Origin: Candidatus Cloacimonadota bacterium
Lineage (GTDB): Bacteria; Cloacimonadota; Cloacimonadia; Cloacimonadales; Cloacimonadaceae
DNA length: 33,088 nt
Assembly (NCBI GenBank): GCA_029565595.1
Contig: JAKQNV010000037.1
Location: forward strand, 1 to 33,088
Direction: 5' to 3'
The notes beneath the pieces are model-generated. The model made no database searches. It had not been told where the DNA came from and was given only the letters and a program-made list of their open reading frames with translations. Positions 7,894-16,063 of this stretch are shown in pieces (within the stretch, counting starts at the first letter, position 1; every line of letters begins with the position of its first letter). The translations under genes were made by a program, and so were the position numbers.

Positions 7894-8544
7894 ATGGACC
7901 AGTCGCAGATCCAATTGATCAAATTCGGCCTCAACGCCGTAGTAATTTTCCTGGTTTTTTATTCCATCATCCTGCACGAGATCAGCCACGCGGTCGTTTC
8001 CCAATGGCTGGGCGACGACACCGCCAAACGCCTCGGGCGCTTGAGTTTGAATCCCTTCAAACACATAGATTGGTTTGGAACGGTCCTGCTGCCGCTGCTG
8101 ATGTATTTTACGGCCGGCGTCATTTACGGCTATGCCAAACCGGTGCCGATCAATCCTTATAATTACCGCAACATGAAACAGGGCTCGGGCCTCACGGCGC
8201 TGGCCGGACCGGTCACCAACCTGTTGATCGCGATCGTGTTCGCGCTGCTCTACCACCTCAACGCCGGCACGCTCATCATTTCCGAAGTTTGCCGCATGGT
8301 GGTGTTTTTCAATCTGCTGCTGGCTTTTTTCAACCTGCTGCCGGTTCCGCCGCTCGACGGCTCCAAGGTTTTGGGGATGTTCCTCTCCGATGAGGCCTAT
8401 TACAAATGGACCGCGCAGGAGCAAAAAGGGATGCTGATCCTGTTTGGGGTCATCATCGTTTCCAGCATGCTACACCTGAACATCGTGGGAAAACTGATCA
8501 TGCCGCCGATCATGTTTGTGATGAAGTTGCTTGGCGTGGGCTGA
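7894..8544 (+). CDS. Site-2 protease family (M50) membrane metallopeptidase
   Basis: A 216-aa polytopic membrane protein. The first transmembrane helix carries the zinc motif HEISH (ILHEISHAVVSQWLG). GSGLTALAGPVTNLLIAIV marks the second signature. FNLLPVPPLDGSKVLGMFL supplies the 'NxxPxPPLDG' third zinc ligand. This is the short YwhC/SREBP-type M50B architecture without PDZ or CBS domains. The start is 2 nt after the tyrS stop and glnA begins 48 nt downstream, so a tyrS-M50-glnA transcript is likely. The protease substrate is unknown, and neighbours do not help because both are housekeeping genes. Confidence 0.92.
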   Translation: MDQSQIQLIKFGLNAVVIFLVFYSIILHEISHAVVSQWLGDDTAKRLGRLSLNPFKHIDWFGTVLLPLLMYFTAGVIYGYAKPVPINPYNYRNMKQGSGLTALAGPVTNLLIAIVFALLYHLNAGTLIISEVCRMVVFFNLLLAFFNLLPVPPLDGSKVLGMFLSDEAYYKWTAQEQKGMLILFGVIIVSSMLHLNIVGKLIMPPIMFVMKLLGVG

Positions 8545-8592
8545 GCTGCGGGCGTCTGACAAGACAGAAAATAACTGACAAGGACATAGAAA

Positions 8593-10014
8593 ATGGACAA
8601 GACCAAACTCATGGACCAAGTGAAAAAACAGGGGATCAAAGCGATCGACCTGAAATACTGCGGCCTGGACGGGCGCTGGTATCACATCACCTTCCCCGCG
8701 CGCAGGCTGGAAAAGGTTTTGGAGCGCGGCGTGCCCTTCGACGGCTCATCAATTCCGGGCATGCGTTCCGTGGAATCGGGCGACATGGTGCTGATGCCGG
8801 ATATCGAAACCGCGCATCTCGATCCGTTTTATGAAGTGCCGACGATGCGTTTCATCTGTTCCATTTGCGACGCCGACACGCGCATCGGAGTGAAGAAAGA
8901 TCCGCGCAGCGTGGCGCTCCGGGCGCAGGAATTTTTGCTGGCCACAGGGATCGCCGACCTCAGTACCTGGATCCCGGAACTGGAATTCCACCTCTTTGAC
9001 ACCGTCGAATTCAACAGCGACGAATTTTCCTCCGGTTACACCGTCACCTCCGCCGAACACAAAGACGCGCTGCCCTACGATTTTGAAGACGATGACGCAG
9101 TCGCACAGATAGGCCGCAAAGGATACCACATGGACACGCCTTTCGACCGTTATTACGAGATCCGCCAGGAGATCGTGGACCGCATCGAAGACCAGGGGAT
9201 CCGCGTCCGCTACCACCACCACGAGGTCGGGCTGTCCTCGCAGCAGGAGATCGAGACCGAACTTTTGGCCTTCCCCAAGATCTGCGACGACACGATGGTG
9301 ATGAAAGACATCATCCGCCGCACCGCTCTGGAATACGGACTCACGGCGACTTTCATGCCCAAGCCGGTGTACAATCAGGCCGGAAACGGCATGCATTTCC
9401 ACATCATGCTGCAAAAGCGCGGCCGCAACATTTTCTACAAGAAGGGCGGCTATGCCGACCTTTCTGATAACGCGATCTGGTTCATCGGCGGCGTGCTGAA
9501 ACACGGGCGTTCGCTGGTGGCCTTAACTAATCCCAGCACCAACAGCTTCAAGCGTTTGCTGCCGGGCTTCGAAGCCCCCGTAAAACTATTCTACGGCCTG
9601 GCCAACCGCAGCGCTGCCATCCGCATCCCCAAATACGCCAACACGCCGGATAGCAAACGGTTCGAATTCCGCACCGGCGACGCCACCTGCAATCCCTATC
9701 TGGCCATGAGCGCCATGCTGCTCGCGGGTTTGGACGGCATCCTCAACAAGATCGATCCCGGCAAATACAACCTCGGGCCTTTCGACGACAACGTTTTCGC
9801 CTGGAGCGAACAGAAAAAGACCAAGTTGCTCTCCATTCCGACCGACCTGAAAGAGGCCATGCATTGCCTCGAGGAAGACCACAAATACTTGTTGCTGGGC
9901 AACGTCTTCAACGAAGAGCTGATCGAGTCCCACATCAAACACAAACTCCTTGAGCACGAAGCGGTTACGAACAGGGTCCATCCCCACGAACTACTGCTCT
10001 ATTATAATCTGTAG
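8593..10014 (+). CDS. glnA: Glutamine synthetase, type I
   Basis: A 473-aa GSI that makes glutamine from glutamate, ammonia and ATP. The beta-grasp domain ends at PFDGSSIPGM (about residue 51). The catalytic domain shows PELEFHLFD (about 128), RYHHHEVGLSSQQEIETE (about 210), NGMHFHIML (about 265), NPSTNSFKRLLPGFEAP (about 311), NRSAAIRIPKY (about 338) and FEFRTGDATCNPYLA (about 357). The region equivalent to the adenylylation loop reads NVFAWSE rather than NLY, so the modifiable Tyr seems absent and GlnE-type control is unlikely (inference). It starts 48 nt after the M50 gene and the Shine-Dalgarno is weak. Glutamine supply is complementary to the GatDE pathway for Gln-tRNA-Gln found later in the window. 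Confidence 0.95.
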   Translation: MDKTKLMDQVKKQGIKAIDLKYCGLDGRWYHITFPARRLEKVLERGVPFDGSSIPGMRSVESGDMVLMPDIETAHLDPFYEVPTMRFICSICDADTRIGVKKDPRSVALRAQEFLLATGIADLSTWIPELEFHLFDTVEFNSDEFSSGYTVTSAEHKDALPYDFEDDDAVAQIGRKGYHMDTPFDRYYEIRQEIVDRIEDQGIRVRYHHHEVGLSSQQEIETELLAFPKICDDTMVMKDIIRRTALEYGLTATFMPKPVYNQAGNGMHFHIMLQKRGRNIFYKKGGYADLSDNAIWFIGGVLKHGRSLVALTNPSTNSFKRLLPGFEAPVKLFYGLANRSAAIRIPKYANTPDSKRFEFRTGDATCNPYLAMSAMLLAGLDGILNKIDPGKYNLGPFDDNVFAWSEQKKTKLLSIPTDLKEAMHCLEEDHKYLLLGNVFNEELIESHIKHKLLEHEAVTNRVHPHELLLYYNL

Positions 10015-10077
10015 TTTTCGGAACGGTTATTGCTTGTAAGGCTGGCAAAATCCCACTCTACTTACAGAGGTAAGTCC

Positions 10078-13000
10078 ATGAAAAGTATGATGCTCATACT
10101 CTTGTTGAGTATTGGCGTGTGCCTCGCTTTCGCTTCAACCGGTGAATACGTACCCACTCAATACAAACAGGCTTTTACCATCACGGCTAAAAGCGCCGAT
10201 CATATGGATATCCGGTTCACCCTGCCGGAATACAATGTTGAAGAAATCCAACAGGGCGATCAGGTTTTTCACCGCGTCATCATCCCGGATACCGGCAGCA
10301 CCTTGACCAGCGGACTTCCGCAGCTGCCGACGATCAGTATGACCCTGGCCATCCCGCGCCAGGGCGGGATCCAGATCCAGGCCCTTTCCTCACGCCAGAA
10401 CCAATTGACGCAGTTTCACGCCTATCCAGTCCAGGAAGGCGACGATCTGGAAAGCCCCAAGTCCTTCGTGATCGATTCTGATTTTTACGCTTCCGGTTCG
10501 GCCTATCCCGCGGCGGCGATCGAATACAGCGATCCCATGATCCTGCGCGATTTCCGCATCGTCAACGTGCAGATCAATCCTTTCAGTTACGATCCCGTTT
10601 CGCAGGCGCTGACAGTGCGCGAGAGCGTGGATTTCCGCGTCAGTTTCACCAACGAGCCCGGCATTAATGAGCTGGAAGGCGAGCTGGTCACCGTGTCGCC
10701 GGCCTTTGCCAACCTCTACGAATCGTTCATCCTCAATTTCGACGATTACCGGTCCGCGCTTTACGCCCACACGCCTCCGCGCTACTTGATCATTTACGGC
10801 AACAACACCGATCCGAATTTCGTCAACGCTTTGAACGACTATGTCCTCTGGAAACGCCAGAAAGGCGCCAACGTCGATCTGGCCAACACTTCTTCCGGAT
10901 CGGCGGGCAGCTCGACCACCACGATCAAGGCCTATATCCAGACGGCTTACAACAACCCCGACACGCGCCCGGATTTTGTCGTCCTGATCGGCGACACCAG
11001 CGGCTCCTACACCATTCCGACCTACACGGTTTCCAGCGGCGTGGGCGATTATCCCTACACGCATCTGGCCGGCAGCGACGGCTTGGGCGACGTTTTCATC
11101 GGCCGCATCTCAGCGGAGAATTTGTCTCAGTTACAGACGCTTTTTGCCAAGATCTACCTCTACGAAAGGGACCTCAACCTCGATACAGCCCAGTGGCTGG
11201 ACCGCATGCTGCTGATCGGCGATTCGGCCCATTCGGGCGTCTCCACCTATTACGTGAACAAATACATCAAGGAACGGGCGCTCTTCATCAATCCCAATTA
11301 CACTTTCACCGAACTGCTGCAGTCCGGGCCCTCCGTCTCGGCGATGAACACCGCGCTCAACCAGGGCGTCGGTTTTATGAACTACCGCGGCTACATCGGC
11401 ATGAGCGGATGGTCGCCTTCCGAGTCTTCGCTAACGAACGGTTTCCGTTTGCCCCACGCGGTCATCATCACTTGCTCCACTGGCAATTTTGGCAGCACCG
11501 GCACCACCGAGTCGTTCATCCGCCTTGGCACCGCGGCCGCCCCCAAAGGCGCCGTCACCGCGATCGGCATGGCCACTTCCAGTACGCACACCACTTTCAA
11601 CAACTGCCTCAACTGCGGGATTTTCTCCGGCATCCTGGGCAACAACATGCGCACGATGGGCGAAGGGTTGCTGCATGGCAAGATCTACCTTTATCAGCTT
11701 TTTGGAGTTTCCTCGCCCTCGAACGCCACCAATTTTGCCCACTGGTGCAACCTCATGGGCGATCCCACGATGGAGGTTTTCACCGGCATTCCCGACCATT
11801 TCAGCATCACGGTGCAGGACAGCATTCCGCTGGGACTCAGCCTGCTGGATATCGCAGTGCGCAATGGCGACGACGTATCTGTGGAAGGAGCCTGCGTCAC
11901 CATCACGCAAAACGGCTCGATCATCAGCCGGGGCTACACGGACTCCGACGGCAACGTGATCATGGTCCTGCCTCAAGCGATGACCGCTGCCAATTGCACG
12001 ATCACGGTGTCCAAGCATGATTTCAAACCGCTGCAGCAAGCGATCGGAGTTTCCAGCACGGGAACCCTGGTCCCGGGCTCAGTGGTCGTGGACGACGACA
12101 ACACCGGTTCGTCAGCCGGAAACAATGACGGGATCATCAACGCCGGCGAGACTCTCGAAATGCTCTTTGGCCTCACCAACACCGGAACTGCCACGATCAG
12201 CGGGATCACCGGCCACGTGGCCACCAACAGCCCTTACGTGACTTTCTCCGATTCGCTGGTCACCTACGTACCCATCGCCGGGAATTCCCTCGGTTTCAAT
12301 TCCCTGCCTGTGGTGATGCACATCGATCCCGCGGCCCCACACGAAGCCATGATCCGGATGCATTTGCTTCTGACCGACGACATGGGCGGGACCTATAACG
12401 TTTCGGAATTCCTGCAGATCCACAATTCCAAGATGATGTTCAACTCCTGCCTCGTGACCAACGGCGGCAACCAGGTCCTCGATCCCGGCGAAACAGCCGG
12501 TTTCACGGTCACGGTCAGCAACATCACACCGACCACAGTGAGCAACATTTACGGAAGGCTCTACAGCCTGAACGACCTGGTGTCGGTCACTGACAATATT
12601 GCCTACTACGGCGACCTGCTGCAAAACGTGCAGGTCACTCCTTCCGCAGATATGTTCGAGCTTTACGGGCGTCCGATGCTGCTGCCCGGAATGATAATTC
12701 CCATGCAGCTGAAATTGTATAACGACGCCGGATTCGCGCAATGGCTGGATTTCACGCTCACCATCGGAGTGGTGGACGTCCACGATCCGCTCGGCCCGGA
12801 TGCATACGGTTATGTCATTTATGACGATCAAGACACCGAATACGCCGAATGCCCGGTTTACGACTGGGTTGGGATCGCACCCGCGGAAGGCGGCGTCGGC
12901 ACCCCTCTGGCGATCACGGATTCCTATTCCAGCGGTGACGAAGGCGACCAGGTTGGTTCCGATCCCCTGGAGGTCGTGACGCTGCCGTTCCCATTCCAAT

Positions 13001-15534
13001 TCTACGGGCAGACCTACAACCAGATCACCGTCTGCTCCAACGGTTTCATCGCCATGGGCGTTTCGGCCAATCCGGAATTCCGCAACGGGCGTTTGCCCGG
13101 CGCCATGGGACCCGGACCGATGATCGCCCCGTTCTGGGACGACCTTGCCACCGTGGCCGGATCGGGTATTTACACTTGGTTCGACCGCAATAACCATGCT
13201 TTCGTGATCGAGTGGTACAATCTCAAAAACGGCCACAACGGGACTTCCACAGAGACTTTCCAGGTCATCCTCTATGATCCTTCGGTGCACGCAACCTCGC
13301 TGGGAGACGGCCCGATCAAATTCCAATACAACACCTTCAACAACGTGAACTCCCAAAGCGGTGCCGAGCACGGAAACTTCGCCTCCATCGGGATCGAGGA
13401 CGCGACAGAATCCATCGGCCTGGAATACAGCTTTAACAACCAGTATCCCACTGCCGCCTCGCAGCTCGGAAACCAACGCGCCCTCTACATCACGAACGTT
13501 CCGATCTATCACGAGGAAGCGCACGTAATTCTCGGCGAGACCTACATCGACGACGCCAACGGCAACGGCGTCTGCGAGCCGGGAGAGACGGTTTCCCTTG
13601 GCGTGCAGCTGCAAAATATCGGCAACATGGTCGCCAACAACATCGTTGCGACCCTCACCACGGAAGACACGAACATCACCATGGTCAGCGATTCCACCAG
13701 TTATTATCCCCTGGCCGGCGATGCTTACGGAGTGAACATCAATCCTTTCATTTTCACGGTTTCACCCACTTGTCCGAACGGCACGGTCGTGAATTTCGTG
13801 TTGACCATAGTGGCCGGCGAAGATACCTGGACGCGTAACTTCAGTTTGCGCGTGGACGCCTCGGTGATGATGTACAATTCTTTCATGGTTAACGACGCCG
13901 ACGCCAATTACAACGGCATCATAGATCCGCTGGAAACTGTAAAGATCATCATCAACATGAACAACCACGCCGATGTCCAGGCCCGTGACGTGCAGGCGAC
14001 GCTTAGCACCGCCAGCCCGGACGTGATCATCAGCGAACCGATCATTACTCACAACACCATCGAGGCCAACGCCGTGATGCAGTTCGTTTACGAGCTGCAG
14101 TTTATCGGAACTGCTTCCGTGGGCAATTATGTGCCTTTCCAGTTCAACGTTTCGATGTCCAACGGCCTCCCCGTGAACACAAATCTCATGATCCCCTACA
14201 ACATGGCCAACATCTTCAACGACTTCGAGACCAACAACGGGAATTTCGTCTCTGAAATGGGCTGGGAATGGGGCGTGCCATCGCAGGTCACTCCGTATTC
14301 GGGACAGAAACTCTGGGCGACAGGACTGAGCGGAAATTATCCCAATCTGGTGAATTACACGCTCGTGACGCCGCTCTTCTCGCTGGAATCAGGCAGTGTG
14401 CTGACTTTCCGGCACCGCTACGGCTTCGAGACCGGCTACGACGGCGGCAATATCAGCATTTCCACCAATAACGGAGACACCTGGACGCTGCTGACCCCGC
14501 CGAGCGGTTATCCCTATTCCAATCTGGGCGGCCTGGACGGCGAACCCGGATATTCCGGCAGCATCGCCAACTGGGAACAGGTTTCCATCAGTTTGAACCA
14601 GTATGTCGGCCAGCAGGTCATGTTCCGTTTCCGCATGGGTTCGGACGGAGCCTACACCAACATCGGCTGGTTCATCGATAATTTCGAGCTCAGCCATGTT
14701 AATCAGAAATCCGGATATTTGCACGGAACAGTGATCCCCACCTCGAACACCCCAGTTACGGACGTGCTGGTCATGGCCAATAATTACTACGCCACACACC
14801 CGCAAAGCGACGGGACCTACAGGCTTTACCTGCCCAACGGGACCTTCTCCGCGACGGCTTCGCTGCCCTACCATCAATCCTCCACGGCGAACAACATTGT
14901 CGTCACTCCGGACGATCCGATCCACGTAGCGGATTTTACGCTGATCAATCTGCCCAAACCCGAAGGGATCAGCTTCGATGTGGATAACGACAGCGGACTG
15001 GTCTCCCTGGCCTGGAATCCGCCCTACGACCCGGTTTTGCCGGTGATGACCTACCATGTGTTTAAAAAATTCAATGCCGGTCCTTTCGAAATGATCCAGG
15101 AAACCACCTCCCCAACGTTCAGTGAAACTATTTCCCTGCACGGGCTTTACGAGTATTACGTGAAGGCGGTTTTCCTCAATACGGAAGGTTGTCCCAGCGA
15201 TACCGTGTCCTTCAGTTTCCCCTACGTCGGAGAGGGCGAAGAAACAGCGCCCGGTCTGGTCACCAGGTTGAACGGCAATTATCCCAATCCGTTCAATCCG
15301 ACCACCACGCTTTCTTTCGACCTCGCCCAGGGCGGCAACGTGAAACTGAGCATTTACAATATCAAGGGGCAGCTGGTGAAAGTCTTGCAAAACGGAGTCC
15401 TTGAGCCCGGAATGCACCGTTTGGTGTGGGACGGACGGGATTCAGCAAACAGGACCGTGGCTTCCGGCGTCTATTTCTACCGCTTCGAAACCAAAGGTTA
15501 CTGCTCAACCCGCAAGATGCTGATGCTGAAATAA
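10078..15534 (+). CDS. Secreted multidomain C25 (gingipain-like) family protein with FlgD-like/T9SS C-terminal domain
   Basis: An 1818-aa protein. ATG 10078 is preferred over the track's TTG 10030, because AGAGG precedes it and a signal peptide follows (MKSMMLILLLSIGVCLAFAS). Rough layout: propeptide 20-230; C25 domain 234-565 with the nucleophile-type block VIITCSTGNFG (Cys466); repeats with 'GxxxxGET' openings near 683, 798, 1158 and 1272, which resemble CARDB-like or Ca-binding Ig repeats; a nidogen-like block 963-1135 (FPFQFYGQTYNQ..SNGFIAMG); a MAM/jelly-roll block 1381-1540 (FETNNGNF..GW); a carboxypeptidase-regulatory-like domain 1547-1620; FN3 1627-1715; and the final NYPNPFNPTTTLSF..ASGVYFYRFETKG domain. 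The position of the gingipain catalytic His (GHG) reads RGYIG, with Tyr439. Export by a type IX-like route and surface location are inferred. A strong terminator follows. Confidence 0.9.
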   Translation: MKSMMLILLLSIGVCLAFASTGEYVPTQYKQAFTITAKSADHMDIRFTLPEYNVEEIQQGDQVFHRVIIPDTGSTLTSGLPQLPTISMTLAIPRQGGIQIQALSSRQNQLTQFHAYPVQEGDDLESPKSFVIDSDFYASGSAYPAAAIEYSDPMILRDFRIVNVQINPFSYDPVSQALTVRESVDFRVSFTNEPGINELEGELVTVSPAFANLYESFILNFDDYRSALYAHTPPRYLIIYGNNTDPNFVNALNDYVLWKRQKGANVDLANTSSGSAGSSTTTIKAYIQTAYNNPDTRPDFVVLIGDTSGSYTIPTYTVSSGVGDYPYTHLAGSDGLGDVFIGRISAENLSQLQTLFAKIYLYERDLNLDTAQWLDRMLLIGDSAHSGVSTYYVNKYIKERALFINPNYTFTELLQSGPSVSAMNTALNQGVGFMNYRGYIGMSGWSPSESSLTNGFRLPHAVIITCSTGNFGSTGTTESFIRLGTAAAPKGAVTAIGMATSSTHTTFNNCLNCGIFSGILGNNMRTMGEGLLHGKIYLYQLFGVSSPSNATNFAHWCNLMGDPTMEVFTGIPDHFSITVQDSIPLGLSLLDIAVRNGDDVSVEGACVTITQNGSIISRGYTDSDGNVIMVLPQAMTAANCTITVSKHDFKPLQQAIGVSSTGTLVPGSVVVDDDNTGSSAGNNDGIINAGETLEMLFGLTNTGTATISGITGHVATNSPYVTFSDSLVTYVPIAGNSLGFNSLPVVMHIDPAAPHEAMIRMHLLLTDDMGGTYNVSEFLQIHNSKMMFNSCLVTNGGNQVLDPGETAGFTVTVSNITPTTVSNIYGRLYSLNDLVSVTDNIAYYGDLLQNVQVTPSADMFELYGRPMLLPGMIIPMQLKLYNDAGFAQWLDFTLTIGVVDVHDPLGPDAYGYVIYDDQDTEYAECPVYDWVGIAPAEGGVGTPLAITDSYSSGDEGDQVGSDPLEVVTLPFPFQFYGQTYNQITVCSNGFIAMGVSANPEFRNGRLPGAMGPGPMIAPFWDDLATVAGSGIYTWFDRNNHAFVIEWYNLKNGHNGTSTETFQVILYDPSVHATSLGDGPIKFQYNTFNNVNSQSGAEHGNFASIGIEDATESIGLEYSFNNQYPTAASQLGNQRALYITNVPIYHEEAHVILGETYIDDANGNGVCEPGETVSLGVQLQNIGNMVANNIVATLTTEDTNITMVSDSTSYYPLAGDAYGVNINPFIFTVSPTCPNGTVVNFVLTIVAGEDTWTRNFSLRVDASVMMYNSFMVNDADANYNGIIDPLETVKIIINMNNHADVQARDVQATLSTASPDVIISEPIITHNTIEANAVMQFVYELQFIGTASVGNYVPFQFNVSMSNGLPVNTNLMIPYNMANIFNDFETNNGNFVSEMGWEWGVPSQVTPYSGQKLWATGLSGNYPNLVNYTLVTPLFSLESGSVLTFRHRYGFETGYDGGNISISTNNGDTWTLLTPPSGYPYSNLGGLDGEPGYSGSIANWEQVSISLNQYVGQQVMFRFRMGSDGAYTNIGWFIDNFELSHVNQKSGYLHGTVIPTSNTPVTDVLVMANNYYATHPQSDGTYRLYLPNGTFSATASLPYHQSSTANNIVVTPDDPIHVADFTLINLPKPEGISFDVDNDSGLVSLAWNPPYDPVLPVMTYHVFKKFNAGPFEMIQETTSPTFSETISLHGLYEYYVKAVFLNTEGCPSDTVSFSFPYVGEGEETAPGLVTRLNGNYPNPFNPTTTLSFDLAQGGNVKLSIYNIKGQLVKVLQNGVLEPGMHRLVWDGRDSANRTVASGVYFYRFETKGYCSTRKMLMLK

Positions 15535-15581
15535 ACTGAAATAGCTGTCGCGACCGCGTGTCGGGCAAGCTGGATAATCAG

Positions 15582-15614
15582 GCCCCGGAAGAGATTCCGG
15601 GGCTTTTCTTTTTT
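15582..15614 (+). terminator. Intrinsic terminator after the C25-family gene
   Basis: GCCCCGGAA-gaga-TTCCGGGGC is a perfect 9-bp GC-rich stem with a 4-nt loop, followed by TTTTCTTTTTT. It is the clearest Rho-independent terminator in the window, 47 nt after the stop codon. Confidence 0.95.
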
Positions 15615-15741
15615 CGGTATTGGGGCGGAATAGCCTTTCTTTTTTTTGTTTGTTTTTTGGTATTCCCACTGTCCGGAATCCTCCAGCAGAGTGGGGAAAT
15701 CCCTGAAATCACCACCCTTTCGCCCTAGTATGCAGGCGTTT

Positions 15742-15817
15742 ATCAAGTCATTATCAAGCCTTAATCAAGTCTTAATAATTAACGCTTGATTAAGGCTTGA
15801 CTAAGAAGTGATCAAGG
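15742..15817. repeat. Diverged 11-nt-phased inverted repeat (copy 2)
   Basis: Three 11-nt units (ATCAAGTCATT, ATCAAGCCTTA, ATCAAGTCTTA) are followed by a 10-nt loop and three inverted 11-nt units (CTTGATTAAGG, CTTGACTAAGA, AGTGATCAAGG). The best continuous pairing is 16 bp (TCAAGCCTTAATCAAG). The geometry is the same as at 6459 and 26716, but only the ATCAA core of the unit is shared. The surrounding 15615-16001 spacer otherwise contains only T-rich tracts and a short CTTCCTGC/GCAGGAAG hairpin near 15903-15936. No credible gene is seen there. Confidence 0.85.
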
Positions 15818-16001
15818 CTTGGACGCAAGGGTGCTTGGGCACCAGCAACGGAATGGCTTGTGTTGCAAACGGAAAAGGAATAAGATTGTCATTGCCCCAA
15901 GATCTTCCTGCGGAACAATTCGGTGTGCAGGAAGGTCAGTCGAAATTGCCATTCCAGAGCACCGTAAAAGCACCCAGTCAGGCGGAAAACAACGATTTTC
16001 C

Positions 16002-16030
16002 TTGACATTTTGGAAATTCACAAAATAAAG
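16002..16030 (+). promoter_or_regulatory. Putative promoter of the surface-polysaccharide-type gene chain
   Basis: CTTGACA (hexamer 16002-16007) with ATAAAG at 17-nt spacing, or AAAATA slightly closer. It is 56 nt upstream of the ATG at 16064. The ribosome site of that gene is weak (GGCGGTAA about 9 nt upstream). Confidence 0.45.
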
Positions 16031-16063
16031 TGCAGGAAACGAAATTGGCGGTAATGTCACAGC

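Noticed and set aside
12112-13614. 500-aa minus-strand ORF opposite the C25-family gene
   Set aside because: It is antisense to a gene with clear domain content. Long antisense frames are expected from GC-biased third codon positions, and the translation shows no recognisable motif.
15808-16028. Small plus-strand ORFs of 65 and 69 aa in the spacer before 16064
   Set aside because: No ribosome site, one begins inside the hairpin repeat, they overlap each other in different frames, and composition is not protein-like.
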